Shown: positions 45,621-58,961 of the stretch, piece after piece | Layout of the letters: each line of letters opens with the position of its first letter | Numbering within the stretch: position 1 is the first letter of the stretch | Assembly: GCA_029721515.1 (NCBI GenBank) | Contig: CM056566.1 | Span: 22,744,269 to 22,808,268, forward strand | From: Synanceia verrucosa | Taxonomy: Eukaryota; Chordata; Actinopteri; Perciformes; Synanceiidae | Direction of reading: 5' to 3' | Length of the DNA: 64,000 nucleotides | Translations under genes and position numbers: made by a program | Notes under the pieces: model-generated | Database searches by the model: none | Seen by the model: the letters and a program-made list of their open reading frames with translations, nothing else | What the model was told of the DNA's origin: nothing

Positions 45621-48365
45621 AAGTGACTGTCAAGAGTCTTGAAAATGTATTTAACAGTTGACAAAGAGGTGATTTGGGTCTGTTCAGGCATTTTCCTTAG
45701 TTTTGCTTTTGAAGCTCAATTAACAGGCATCTGAAATCTTTTCCCAGCTCCAGAAGGAAAATGAGCAGGAAGACTAAATCTGTGAGAAACCTCAAGCCCC
45801 CAGTTTAATTTCCTGTCGTGTTTTCACGCTGAACACACCTCCTCCTGTCAGCGCACACCTTGAGCGGCGCTGATATCTGCATGTCGAGGACGGCGGATGT
45901 GTCCGAGGGTGAGGAAGTGTGAGCGCTGAGTGAGGACTCCATGTTTATTCCTCCATGGGGAGAGGGCTGTCACTGCTGAATTCCTGTGAATGAAGTATGG
46001 CGGCCGATCCCTGCGAGCCGGATGATTCACCGTTCGCCGGTCCGACGTTGGACGTGACGCCTCCACGATAGCGGCGAGAATTCGCTCCCGCAGAGCCACT
46101 AATACCGGCAGTTTTAGGAGGGACGTGACAGGAAAGCTTAAGAGGTGTCGAGTTATTTAGAGGCCTAATCTGAGCTGCAACAATAGCAGAGGAGGGTGAG
46201 GATGAAGCGCCCCACCAGGGAGCTTTCAGTAACAATTATCAACCATTACACTGATGGAGAAGTTCATGTCTGGCAGAGCACTTTACAGATAAAACTGAGG
46301 CCCTGATAAATTAGTGACCATATGAGCTCGAGGGTTTCTCTCTACTGCCTCTCAAAGCTCAACAATTTAATAATTTCATTCACTGCTGCTAGTTTTTAAT
46401 AATCTGACAGCACTGAATGACAGGACCTGAAGCGGTGAGATGAATGAAAATTAAACATAAAAGGAGAGACTATTGGTGAGATTAGTACTGCTCGCCAGAG
46501 AAGAATCTTCCAAACAAATTAAAATCAAAACAGCTTTCACTGTGTTTCGTGATTTATCAGACTTTATCTTTGTGTGTGATGAGATGAAGATCCACATTTA
46601 CAGCAGAAACTTTGGGTGAAATCGATCACTATAAGCAGATCATTAATTCTCTAGAATATCATCTAAAACAACACATTTTCTAATGACTATGAATATATAA
46701 ATGTGTGTAAAGTAATGAAACAGAGCTTCCCTATTTACTGTATGACTATATTACTGTATGCATGTACAACAGTACCTACTATATATAAAAATCACATTAA
46801 AATGAATCTACAGTATAGTATCAGGATTGTGCTGTTAAATAACAGCAGCAGAGCTCCTAAGTTCAGTATATTTAAAACAAACTTCAGGCTATCCATGAGT
46901 AATATAAAAATAAACATAAAATATAAATAAAAATCTTTTTTCATGCCTGAAAAATTACCACTGTAAGCAGATTATGTGATTGCATGAGTGTTTTGATCAA
47001 TATAAGTGGTTCAAGTAGTTTTAATTTAATTTTGATTGAATTTAATCTGTTTTTAACCTAGTTGTGTTGTTTATACACCAATCTGACACCATTCAACTCA
47101 GACAGAAATGGACAGAAATGGGATGAGATCCGACCCAGCAATAGTGACTTTTCGGACATTTGTTCAGGCATGTAACGTCTCAAAGAGTCTTTAGGAGGGG
47201 ACTTATTGCAAATGTGAAGCACAAGCAGTAAATTTAGTATGAGACAGTGGTGCATCTTTCATGTCATATATGAAGAAGTGAAAGCTGAAAATTAAAAGCT
47301 TTTATTATGGTCTCAAACTGTCTGACTGATGGATTGAAGACTGAACCGGGTTCAGCTGTTGAGTAAACTAAAAGTGAAAACTAACATCCACATTGTGACA
47401 CAAATGAGCAGATGATTTACATGTGAATCGGTTATTATCATGAAGCCCGAACAGAGTCGGACTCACTTCCTGACACGCTGACAGCCGACTCGACACATGC
47501 AGCTTCCTCCTTATTTACGACCTGCTGACAGCCAAGGTCGTCTCAAAGTCACTCAGCAGTCCAAAACAAACACCTTGTGTCGTTAAAAACCTGTTCTTGT
47601 TGTTGTAAGTCTTTGATTCCTCTGGACGAGGGATATGATAGGACTTTACAAAATGCAAGAAACTGAACTTGAGACATATTTTAAAAAACATGCTTTGTGA
47701 ATTCTGTGTTGCTGGGATCCCCTGTGTGTCTCATTGACATTATATACGACTGATAACATTTCATACATGTAGTCATCGTGTCCTGAGGAACCACCTGAGG
47801 CTTGGGTTAGATGTTTCACATCCACAGAGACAGCTTCTCTCATCAAATATGCAGCTCGGTTATCTCCGCTGGGCTTCCTGGGGTTGAATTCCTCCAAGCT
47901 GAAGGCCGACCCCGGTGTTTCGGCTGCCATGCTCTCCTACTCTGGGCTCTCCTAAGTGATTGTAAACCTGCTCAGGTTTTCTACCTGCTGTGGCCATGAA
48001 ACCCAAACTGGCTGTAAAAGAGGAAAAAGAATGAAGGATGCTTTTCCTTCCTCATTGTGTGGGAGCCCCGTTTGGACCGGAAGTGGAGGCGAGACGCTGG
48101 ACGCCACAACGGGAAAATCTTCCTCTGGATATCTATCGGTGTGACTGAGTTTTACGAGGAGGGAGCGGGATAGAGCTGTACTCCATGAAAGTTATTTAAA
48201 AGGTCCCACGCACACACCGTCACCCCTTCATCCCATGAAGGCATGTCGGACCTGCAGCGGAGCGTGTAATCGTAACACCATGTCCAAGGCTGGAGAGAAC
48301 TCACGGGCCAAATTGTCCATGTCATCGCCGGCTTCTGGCTGTGAAATACTGGATCTGACATCATC

Positions 48366-48430
48366 AGCCGCCATGGCGGGGCATGGAGTGGTGGTGGAGT
48401 ACAGAGGGGGTTAAACAACAAAATGGCGGC
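48366..48430. promoter_or_regulatory. Paired YY1-like sites
   Basis: GCCGCCATGGCGG (48366-48378) is a perfect palindrome holding the YY1 core on both strands. AAAATGGCGGC (48420-48430) is a second strong YY1 match. Confidence 0.35.
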
Positions 48431-49003
48431 GTGGAATGTCATATCTGTAGAAGTCGTTACGCTGATTCCCCAGGTAGACATCTAAAATTATTACCTGGTT
48501 CCTTTTTAAACGCTGCTTCCGCTCTCTTTTTTCTCTTCTTTCACTTTAAAAAAAAAAAAAACAGCAGGAGGACACATCTGGATCTTCGTCAAATATCAAG
48601 GTGAGGAGTGAATAGAGTCATTTACACATCACCAGATGCAGCGTCAACTTCCTGTTCATCCAAAAGTGTGTTTTTTGTTTTTTTTTTTTGATCAGTAATG
48701 ACTGACAAGTCAGATGGTTTATTACGCAGAAACACCTGAGCGGCCGTCATTGAAACTGTTTGGGTAAAACCCTTTAATAAAAGGTGGATGGCAGGTGATT
48801 GGATAAACCATCTGTCAATTAAACTCATTGCAATATGATTCCATTTTCATTTTTAACTAGAGTCATCCATACAACCAGAGGAATGAAGGTTTAAGGCTCT
48901 TTAACACTGACTGCACTTTTCAGGTTGTTTCATTTGTCCAAAAAAATATCTGAAGAGCAAGGAGTCAAAAAGGTGGAGGGTTGGCTGTAACTACACTCTA
49001 CAG

Positions 49004-49354
49004 TAGGGTGGGAAAAAACATAGATATGGCAATATATCGCAATACTTTTTTGTCTGATATGATATCGATTTTTAATTCCCCGCCATGACAAAAGTCATGT
49101 TTAGGGCTGATCCAGAATAACTTCAACAGCCCTTATTTTTATATATGTATGTCTATACGTATACATGTAAATATATGTACAAATCTAAATATGTGTATAC
49201 ACACACACACATATATCGACAACTTGTATGTTAAGCTGCATTTTAAATTTCTCAGTGATCTATGTAGAATACTGTAATATATCGCAATATCACAATAGTG
49301 TATCATATCGCGATATGTAATGTATATCATGAAGTGCTGGCCAATCCCACCCTA
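49004..49354. mobile_element. TA-flanked MITE with GGGTGGGA ends
   Basis: Begins TAGGGTGGGA and ends TCCCACCCTA, with TA shared at both edges. The interior repeats ATATCGCAATA and ATATCGCGATATG palindromic strings. A partial reverse copy lies at 56041-56250. Confidence 0.6.
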
Positions 49355-52300
49355 CCCTACAGTGACGTGTCACCTGCTCATCAGGAAGGTGAAGGTCAGT
49401 AAAAACAAAGCATCCCCAGGTGTTAAAGTCACTCTTGAGCTTCAGTGTTTCACTCGTTTAGCTCAATGCCAAAAAAACATCAGCGCTTCAGTTTCAGGTA
49501 TTTGACCTGCACCCACACCCCAACCCAGGCTCGAGTATTAAATGTATTAAATGAAACCATTCCATGCTTTCTCTAAAGGTCATATGTTTTAAAAGGTGGT
49601 GGTGGTGAGCCCGTCCTTCCCCTGTTTCTGTGACAGCGGTGGTGGTGGTGGATGGGCAGCTGTGACCTCGGCAGACTCTTGCAGGCATCTCACCGGTCCT
49701 TTTTAAACGTTTGACAGGTGAAATACGACAAGCTAATCTCTCTGCGGCCCTCAGGGACACGGCCAGAGAAAAAAACATTAGTCCTGACCTTGGAGCTTCA
49801 GATGCAAATACATTCTAGAGGAGCCGAGCAGCCGACCTACCGGCGACCCCCATAGTTTACTTCGGACATGCTGCATGCTCACACGGAGACCATTTCGCAC
49901 CAGCAATCACTCATTTCTCATTTTGCACATATGTTGATACTCGTTCACCCCAGTGCTTCGCATTAATCCAACTAAAGATAAAACACAGGCAGAGAGGCTG
50001 TCTAAGTTTAGTTTGTTTCGAAGTGAAGCCTTGTCTTCACATAAACACCTGAAACATGAAACCAGCCCCATTAAAGGCATCTCCAACTATTCTATTTATA
50101 AGGCTTTATTTCAATGTGACGTCAGTGTGACTCACAAAAGGAGCTTCTCAGCTTGCAGGTTTATATTCGGCCACTGTGAGAGCGAATCACAGGACAGGAC
50201 CGAAGAGACGAGGCTCGGTTACATCCTGGACAGTTAGCTGGGACACCAGTGAAGAGACAATGCAAAACGCTAATTATTAATCACCTTCTCACAAAAATCC
50301 AAAAAGCACTGCAAGAAAAATGTACTATCAAAAGTACCCACTTAGGCAACACTTAATGCTCTCAGACTGGTGGTATTATTAAAAACTATATATTATTCTA
50401 TTAATAAAATGATATAATAAAAAAAGCTGCTAACAAGCAAGGTATGTAGTTTTTGTCGTAATTTTTTTATCTATTTTATAGATAAAAAAATGAAAAAATT
50501 GCTTATTTTTATATGTTTAGATATATATTATCTATTTTTTATTGTGGATACTAAAGAAAGTATTTCATTGCACAGGGAAACATGTTTCTTTACTGCTCAC
50601 ATGACAAATAACACTTTGAATCCTTGAATCTTTCAATAAAAACAGACAAAACTGTCAGATTTGTGTGACAAAGCCTTTAAACAGGAGTATCTTTGATTCA
50701 AAATCACTTAAAATATCACCAAAAATAGACTGCAAGCACTAAGCAGATCCAGTAAAAGGCATTAAATTCTGCACTTTTCGATGCATCTAAAAAGATAAGA
50801 ATGATTTATCTGAGACCAGCAGTGACGTGACAAAAATCTATAAATCTTCAACTGAACAGCAGGCTGACTGAGAAAAAAGAAACAATCCAGCTGTAGCAAA
50901 ATTGATTAAAAATACATTTGCATTAAAATATGAAAATATAAACAAGTTGGTTCTATACATTCTAACATTCATGTTAAATGAATTCGAGGGTAAATTGTTA
51001 TGAATTGCATGGGAAAAGAAAAAAGTGAATGCTGCTGTTTGTCTCCTTCAGGGGGCGTTGTTTTCATTAACAAACTCTCTTTGAATATTTGATAGAAGCA
51101 GGCAAATACACAGAAATGTTCTCCCAAAAAGGTCTTTCAATAACTTAAAATTAAATCATGTGATGCTGACGCTCTTCTCCGCAGTCTTGGATAGAAAGTA
51201 GTGGAAAATCAAATCACATTTTCATATTTTTCATTGAAAGCGACAGTACTTCCAGAATGATGTGAAGTGCAGCAGTGGAAGGTAACTGATCTGTGATAGT
51301 ATCACATGGGAGGAATATTAAACCAGCGATCACTACGTCTGACTCACTTCTCTCCCACACAGATTAGTTTTTGTGGGTCTGTAAAGTCCGTTGACGAGAG
51401 CAGAGGGATGGAGGCCGGCCGGCTAACTCAGCTCGGGGCTTGTTAACACCGTTTTCCTTCAACCCACAAAATGAAATCAGGAAAATACAGAGCAGATACA
51501 TGACCTCTGATTGACTTTCAGGGAATTAAGTGTCCGCTGTGTCCACATAATAAGAAGACAAGGACTTTTCTTTGTCATATAGCTCTGATTAATGTCATAT
51601 ACGAACGTGGTCACCACCTTTTTAAAATTAAGAGTGTTAAAGAACATATTCTGTTCAGGAGTGAAAATAACTGTAATTTGAGATATCAATTGAAAATAAT
51701 TCTAGGTGAAGATTCAACAATGATTATCTTTTATCATTAAACATTGAAAAGTCTAATTGAATTCTCTCTAAGACCTTTTTAAGACGTCAACAAATGTCAT
51801 AGATAAATTCACCAGCTCAGAAAGTGATGTGCTGGTTTGTTGTTAGCGAGAGCGGCCACAGAAAACTCAACATTATCATTGTCTGTTGGCTTGACAGCTA
51901 TTAGCCAAAAGACAGCGTTTGCATGACGCTGCAGTTCTCTGTGTTGGTACGAACCGTCAGCAGCACTTAGAAACGCCGTGCGTCACAGCTGAGAGGATCC
52001 AGATGTGATGTGTTGGACACAGTGAGGCCTTTCAGAGAAGACGATGTGGCTTCAGGTTGGTTACAGCGAACAGGTGGCGGACACGTGCTGCACATTCCTT
52101 ATTATGAGTGCATCTCTGTCATCAAAGGGCCTGTTTTTAAGAAGCAGGGGAGTTTCCTTCTTTTTGGTTACATGGAGAGGAAAAAAACCGTCATGGTGAA
52201 AGGAAGTCCTGCTATCAGATTTCTACTTCTCATCCTCTTTGAAAGTCTGTCAGGACGAATACTGCGACGACGTCCGTTTTGTCTGCGTGAGATGCACGAA

Positions 52301-55300
52301 AATGGCGAACAAATCCCCGCTCTGCAATAATTCTGAGGGAAGCGTTATCGGAGGGGACTGGAAAAGAGAGATGATGGTAAGAGGTTAGGACCACCTGGAT
52401 CCTGAAGGAAGCCTGAGCCTTACTGCGAGCTAATGAGGACCATCTGCAGGGCCTCAGCTGGAGGCTGGAGGGGCCTCTTGAAACTGGTTCGGATGGTTAC
52501 TGTAATCTGATTACATTAGTGTGGAACACAGTGCTGTGCAGTAATCACATTACAGTTAAATTACAAGAAAAATATATGAAATAAAGCATCTTTACTCCAC
52601 CTGTTGGTTCATTTATGTTGTTTATTTACTGTTTATTTAGGCGTTTATAGACTATAGTTTACGGATCTGTGTTAGTCCTTCTTTACATTTGTTACCTTCT
52701 TATTTGGACACATTTTTCCACTTATTCTACATTTTCACTGATGTCACTGCTAATTATTTTTTTATTATAGGTCATAATTGTAACGAGGCTCTGTCCACTC
52801 AGATGCTGGTATGTACTTAGGATAAATAAAGGATTATTATCATGTCCTTACTTGTACATAGGATGTAGTGTTTTGGCTAGAATATGCATATTTTTTGCAT
52901 GTTTCTATCCATCTATCTATCTACTTAACATCGTTCAACTATCTGGACTAACAGGAGGACAGAAAAACAAATCAAATCTCTCTTTTTTTCCTGTCTGATT
53001 TTGACTTTGCTCGAGTTCATGGACAAGACGTTAAGATGTCTTTTGAGGAGTGGAAATATGAACATTATATTATATGAACATATCATTATTATGATATGTA
53101 AAGACATTAAAAAAAGAATAGTGAAACTTTAGTGAATTACCCTCAAAATAAGACATATTATCAGTATTTAATTTGAAATATCACAGTGATTATCAATAAA
53201 TGTGCAACTAATCGACTAAATTCATTACAGCGTTCTTAGAAATGTTGTGATACATGACACAAAAATATTAAAAAACGTGTGGCGCTGCTGATCCGTCTCA
53301 CCTCGATGGTAACTAACGTGATATTATTTTACATTATGGATGCTTTTTTTCACATGTACCTGTGAGTAAAGCGTATAAACAAGCTCTCACCTGGTAATAA
53401 TGTCAGCATCATAACAACAAGCACCGGACACGACGTCAACGACAAAACGGTGAAAGTACCAGACCGATTCAAAACATCACAATTAAGTAAAGACAAAATA
53501 CTGTCCACAGTTGAGGTGCAAATGATTTCTGATGTCACTGAATTATAATTCTTTATGTCAGAACAGTTTGAACACACAGTTTTAAAGGACAGCATCAAGT
53601 CACGCTCACTGATCTCATATAGAGTATCAAGCTGCTGGTGGATATACAGGGGAAAGGACATATAGTGAAGATGTGCATCGCTAGTGAAATGCTAGAAGAA
53701 GCCTTAATCTCATTTTCGGGGGGAGTGAGGTGATGGGGGGGATTAGAGATAAGGTTAGCCATGAGTCTGAGGATGCAGAACACGATGTCCTCAGTCAAAC
53801 TAACGCTGGTTTATTCACATTCTGTTCTGAAGCCGTGCAGGAGACGATAAAGCATCAAGCCTTAATAAACTTCTACATGATAAAAAAACAAATGCACTGC
53901 TGTTTTAAATGCAGCTTTTTTTCTAATATGGGACAGTGCATTCAATCCACATTTAATAAGCAACTGGAGCAGCTGTTGAAACTGATGTCATCAACAGCTC
54001 TGACACTGTTTAATCCATATTTAATGCTTTTGTGGCTAACAAACCATCTGACGCTACAATTATTTACAATTATAGGCACCAAACTGGTTAGAAAGTGTTT
54101 TGTATGCTCACTTTTTAGAGAATAATAAAACCATCTCACTGCAGCACATGATATAGTTTTGTTTTAGATGCTCTTGGCTGTCAGGATGTAGTGAGGGTTA
54201 TTTAAAAATAATAGTATTTCATCACATTCTGTGTGATTAATCAGCTTTAAAGGTAACCTGTGGAGTTTTTTTTTTCTTTGTGCAGATGCAAAACATTCCT
54301 GTAAAGTTTACAGCAGAGATGAAGCAAAACAAGTAAGAACATCAGCATCAGCTGCAGCACAGGAGGAAGTCAGGTGATTCAGATATTTTGTCCAAAGCAT
54401 CACAGCGATCGTCTCAGAAAGTTAACCGAGTCTGAGTCATCTAACGGAGCATTTTAGTTCAAACATGACATGTTTCCCTGAGCCAAACTTTACTGTCATA
54501 AAACTCAACATAAGATAAAGAAAAAAAGCTTAACTTATCCTGAAGTAAAGAGTCAAATATGAACTAAAGCTCTAAATCATTTTACTGTAAATTCAAGATT
54601 AAGGCAACCAAAATATGAATATTAAATTTTATTTTTCACTTGAATCACTAATGTTTACAGCTACTACTAAGAAACAGAGTCATTACATGGCAATAACTGC
54701 ACTGTGCTGCTTAATATGAAACATTAATAAAAAGTCAGTTAGACAGGAATATTTGTACTGTACAAGTTTCCTTCTGCAAATAAGATAACAGTTATTATGT
54801 TACGTTGCTATAAGAGGGATACTGTTGTGTTGTTCACCTCCAAACACTATAATTAAATCTTCAACCTTCACTCATTGCTCAAGTGCTCCTCTTCAGAAGT
54901 GACTGACAACAATGAATAAAGACAAAAGGATGGAGTGAGATCCAAGCGCTTTAGCACCTGAACCCCTGCGAGTACGATAAACGTCACAGGGATATTTATA
55001 GCACCGTTACACCAAGAACACCCAATTCCCCGCTCCGCAATAACGCACATGCATCTGCTAACGGCATCAAGCCTTTCCAGGGTGGAGGGGGGGAGTCAAA
55101 ATAGAAAAGTGCATGGTGTCAGCTCATCTCTGTGCCATTGAACACTTTCTATTAACTTACACTTTAAGCCCCTCGTAACCCAAAACCCCTGCCAACTGCA
55201 GGCCACGCTGCCCTGCAGGACGCAGAGCTAAATATATGTCCAACACTCACCTTTACAACTGCCAAGAGGGCTGCAGCTCCATCACATGAGCCGCCTGGAA

Positions 55301-55999
55301 GGCCTCAGCAAAACAACTGCACAGGAGACACAAACACCCACTTATTATATCACAGTACATCTGCAGAGTTATCTTAATGAGCTTGGAGTCATATTTCTGC
55401 AGGAGCAGCAGCGTCCACTGAGGGAAGAAAAGTTCAATTCAATCATATTAAATTCTCATTTCTCACATGAGCTCACAATCTTTCAGCAATCATGACTTTG
55501 CGTCTGACATCACAGACTAAATAAGCCAAGATTCTCATGCTAATTTCTGCAACAAGCACACAAGAAGGAAATGAAGCTTCTCTCAGACCAAGGTGCTAAA
55601 TGACAACAATTAAGCAGAAACATACACAACATTATGACAACAACAGAACAAAAAAAAACTAACATAAACAAGACAAGTAAAGAGGACTGCAGGGCAGCTA
55701 GAACAAATAATAACACCAAAGACTGATGCTTTTAGAGGGACTCTTAGCTTAGATAAAGCCCATAAATGAAAACAATGTTGGAAATAAAAACATGCAATAA
55801 ATAAAGCTTTGATTTTCATTGAAACACAGCGGGAAAGGTGACAGCAGAGCCCAGCAGGTAAACAGATGATACCTCAGATTATCACACTAGAAGACGGACT
55901 CATGCAAAACAGCTCCAGAATTACAAATAAAAATGTGATCAAAATTAATGGGTCCAAAATTAATTGCGGGGATTCACTTCAGTCACACTTCTTTGAAAT
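49355..55999. other. Intergenic, mostly featureless
   Basis: Apart from a retrotransposon tail at 50525 and AT-rich palindromes, I see no gene. The 106-codon frame at 52010-52330 and the 131-codon frame at 53730-54125 show no family motifs. Confidence 0.5.
50525..50635 (+). repeat. Non-LTR retrotransposon 3' tail fragment
   Basis: ATTTCATTGCACAGGGAAAC, ATGTTTCTTTACTGCTCACA and ACACTTTGAATCCTTGAATC match an inverted copy at 57250-57345. Ends of this form are typical of fish LINE/SINE tails. Confidence 0.5.
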
Positions 56000-56040
56000 T
56001 TTCTCCATTTATGACACTGCCGATGAATAAATACTGTCGG

Positions 56041-56250
56041 GGTGGGTATTGGCAAGGACACCACGGTACGTATCTCAATACTTGAGTTACGATACATTAT
56101 TTTGATATTTTACATAGTTCACTGAGAAATTTAAAATGCAGCTTAAAATACAAGTTGTATAAATGTGTATACACAAATTTAAATGTACATAAGCATGTAC
56201 ATAAACACATACATATATCTGTACATACACATACATATATAGTAGGGCTC
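56041..56250 (-). mobile_element. Partial copy of the GGGTGGGA MITE
   Basis: Begins GGGTGGGTATTGGCAAGG. It shares the segment AGAAATTTAAAATGCAGCTT and AAAATACAAGTTGTA, inverted relative to 49225-49253. An ACATAC-rich stretch follows. Confidence 0.45.
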
Positions 56251-57249
56251 TCGAAGTCACCGTAATCAATCAGACAAAAAAAAAAACTTGAATTTTTTGG
56301 GGAGAAAAATCAATATTAAGAAATTAAAAATCAATATTACAGCTCTGGAAAAAAAACACTCACAAATGTAAACATCTCCACATCTATGGCAGCATTCCAA
56401 CATAAACCTTCTCATTCTACGTAATGAGACACTGATCAGGTGATCACCTGATCGAAAGCTTATTCTATGAGGAAGATTATGAGATTATCCCACCAATAAT
56501 GATTTCTAATCTCTTCCTAGGTTAAAATATTAGTGTTGTGTTGTTTAAAAATGAATATGAACATGTTTTCTGTTTTATCTGAGGTCTGAAAACACTGCAT
56601 CCTTTTTTGTTATTCTGACACGCAGGGATTTTAGCAGGTTATTTAATCCAAGCCGCTTTTTTATTTTGCTGCACTGCTTTTGTTTTCTCAACAGGAAACG
56701 GTAAAATATCCCAAAAGCTGGGTCAAGCTCAGGGTTTCTGCAAACTCTTATGTTCGCCAACTTAACTTTGCTGTTTTATGGATCGTCTTGATGGACGGAG
56801 CGCCGTCAGCTCTGCTGAGCGAGGTGGCGAAAGGCCTCTCACAAAGTGACTGCTGGGCATCTGAGTAAGTGTGGATGTGGTGTGAAAGCGCCGTGAACGT
56901 GACAGATCTCTGTGCGCTGACAGCATCAGCACCTCGCTGAGCCTCCTCTGCCAGGACGCCATCATCCCCCCCGACAGGCCGAGCGCTGTTCAGACCTCGT
57001 ATCCCGTGTCCAGATACTGTGAGTCTGGACTGTGTCAGGATCCAGTTAGCAGGGATTACACTTCACACCTGCTCCTCAGAAACATCTCCAGGGGTCACAT
57101 TTCAATTTCTCATTTGATTTTAGACTCGGTGGTGAACAATGTGACCTTCCTTAAACAGAAAACTAACAGCAGACTGATGCAAACACAGAGCAGTTAGTGA
57201 CGTGAGTTAAAAAGGTGATGCTTTTGGCGAAATGTGACATCAGCAGAGA

Positions 57250-57345
57250 TGTGAATCTGAAGATTCAAAGAGTTTATTGTCCTGTGAACAGTGAGGAAAC
57301 ATGTTTCCCTGTACAATAAAATACTAACTTTGCTATCCACAATGA
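57250..57345 (-). repeat. Non-LTR retrotransposon 3' tail fragment, reverse
   Basis: The reverse complement reads TTTCATTGTGGATAGCAAAG, then a TACAGGGAAACATGTTTCC segment and a TTTGAATC end, as at 50525-50635. Confidence 0.5.
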
Positions 57346-57411
57346 AAGCAGAGCAGTACATCAACATGTAAAATAGATAAATAAAGATAAAAATAGATAA
57401 ATACAGGCAGC

Positions 57412-58294
57412 TTAAAGGGACACTGTAAGTTTTTAAGTATTTTTTTTTACCTCAAATCAACGTCTTCATTCATAAATAGATCCTCATTGGTGCAAAATAA
57501 CATATGCCAACAATCTGACTTATCCTCCTGGACAAAGAGCGGGTCACTTATACATTTGTTTTTTTTGTTGGTTGATGAGTACTCAAAGCTTGAGTTGTGC
57601 TTTAGAAAGGGGACCTTTTTTGTGGCAGATTTTATTTCTCTGGCCTGGGAGAGAAGGCAGAATATTATAAGACTAAGGTATGAAATGGACTGTAAATCTG
57701 TAATGTAAGGAAAATGTTTGTGTACTACAAATGTATTTGGTGTCTTATTTAAAAAAAAAAAAAAAAAAAAAAATCGATCATACGGAGGCTTCCATGTCTT
57801 TCTGGTCTATAAAAAACTACGAACTGCCGAGAGGGACATGAAGCACTACCTGCTAGTACAGATACGTTTGGCGATTCACGTTTCACAGAGAAGCAGCGTG
57901 GAGATGATGGTCTTACTTACCCAGCACTGAACTAAAACCTGCACTGCACTTTTGGTCATAATGCAAGACCATACTTATGCCACGCCAAAGGAGAAAGAAT
58001 CCTCATCGTCAAAAAAGCGTAAAAGGGCCATAAAATAACCGGAGCTCCAGGCCGGGGATCCGTGGTGAAAGTGGCCGCCCACAGCGCTCCATGCCCGGCC
58101 ACAGACCACCAGGGCCCAGCGAGGGTCCTTCTGGGCCGATGGAGGACTGCGGAGGTCCAGGGAAATATCTGTGGTGATAGTGGCCGTCCGGGAGTCGACC
58201 CATTCCGCTTACCGTAGTTCCAACCATGTTGCAATGCATGCAAACTCAAATTTAACCACTAGATGGGAGAAAAAATGATACAGTGTATGTTTAA
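57412..58294. mobile_element. Possible TTAA-flanked non-autonomous element
   Basis: The left edge TTAAAGGGACACTGTAAG and the inverse of the right edge TTAAACATACACTGTATC share ACACTGTA at the same distance from TTAA. The 883-bp interior has a run of 23 A (57751-57773), then a GC-rich block (58020-58205) unlike its surroundings. No transposase motif is visible. Confidence 0.4.
57751..57773. repeat. Poly(A) run of 23
   Basis: A homopolymer inside the 57412-58294 unit, with no retrotransposon tail features beside it. Confidence 0.8.
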
Positions 58295-58961
58295 AGGGGA
58301 AATACTGTAATTTAAAAGGCAGCAATGTGAAAAATACAATATATGAAAATATACTGAAAATGGACTGTGTTAGAGTTTTTACAGCATTATTACAGCAGAA
58401 CAAGAAGAAAAATTACGGAAAATGAGTCAAAAATTTGTCTTAAAAATACGTGCGTGACAGAAAAAAATAAATGCATCAATCTGGTGCACTTTACTTTTTG
58501 AAGGAACTTAATCTGAATAAACATATTGCTTGTATAGATATTGATGGTGATGAAGCTCACAAAGCTTAATAAAGCACTACCGTCCTCTCAGGCCTTTCCA
58601 AGCTGATCTGGAGCCTGTAAAGGAGCACCGCTATGGAGGATGAAGCGTTCTGGTTTTACAACACAGGACAAAATGAGAGAGAAAAAGAACTGCGGCACAG
58701 AAATGACGATTATCTTGTTTCTGTAAACCTAATTACCCAACCATACTAGTTTTTTTTTGTTTTACAAATGATTCCTTAAATTTTAACAGATCATTTGTTC
58801 ATCAGCAGATAGTAAATACAGATATGTTCAGGCAGACAGTATGAAGGAAAATAAAAAGGTGTCTTTAACATTAAAGTATGTTAACATGTTCTAGTAGCAA
58901 ATGAGCCCAATATGGGCCATTTCAATGAATGTCCATGCAAACGTTTCAGCAGATGCTTTAA

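Larger units (their letters stand above)
43223..49003. other. Intergenic
   Basis: Holds the 44.1-kb repeat, an AAC run near 44631, a TA-family MITE at 45395, a GC-rich patch at 45850-46110 and the YY1 pair at 48.4 kb. Short frames such as 48152-48481 (-) lack motifs. Confidence 0.5.

Noticed and set aside
52010..52330. 106-codon frame (+)
   Set aside because: No family motif, and neither a promoter nor a poly(A) signal in register.
58009..58249. GC-rich reverse-strand frames of 76-97 codons
   Set aside because: Two overlapping frames in one GC-rich patch inside a probable mobile element, with no conserved domain seen.
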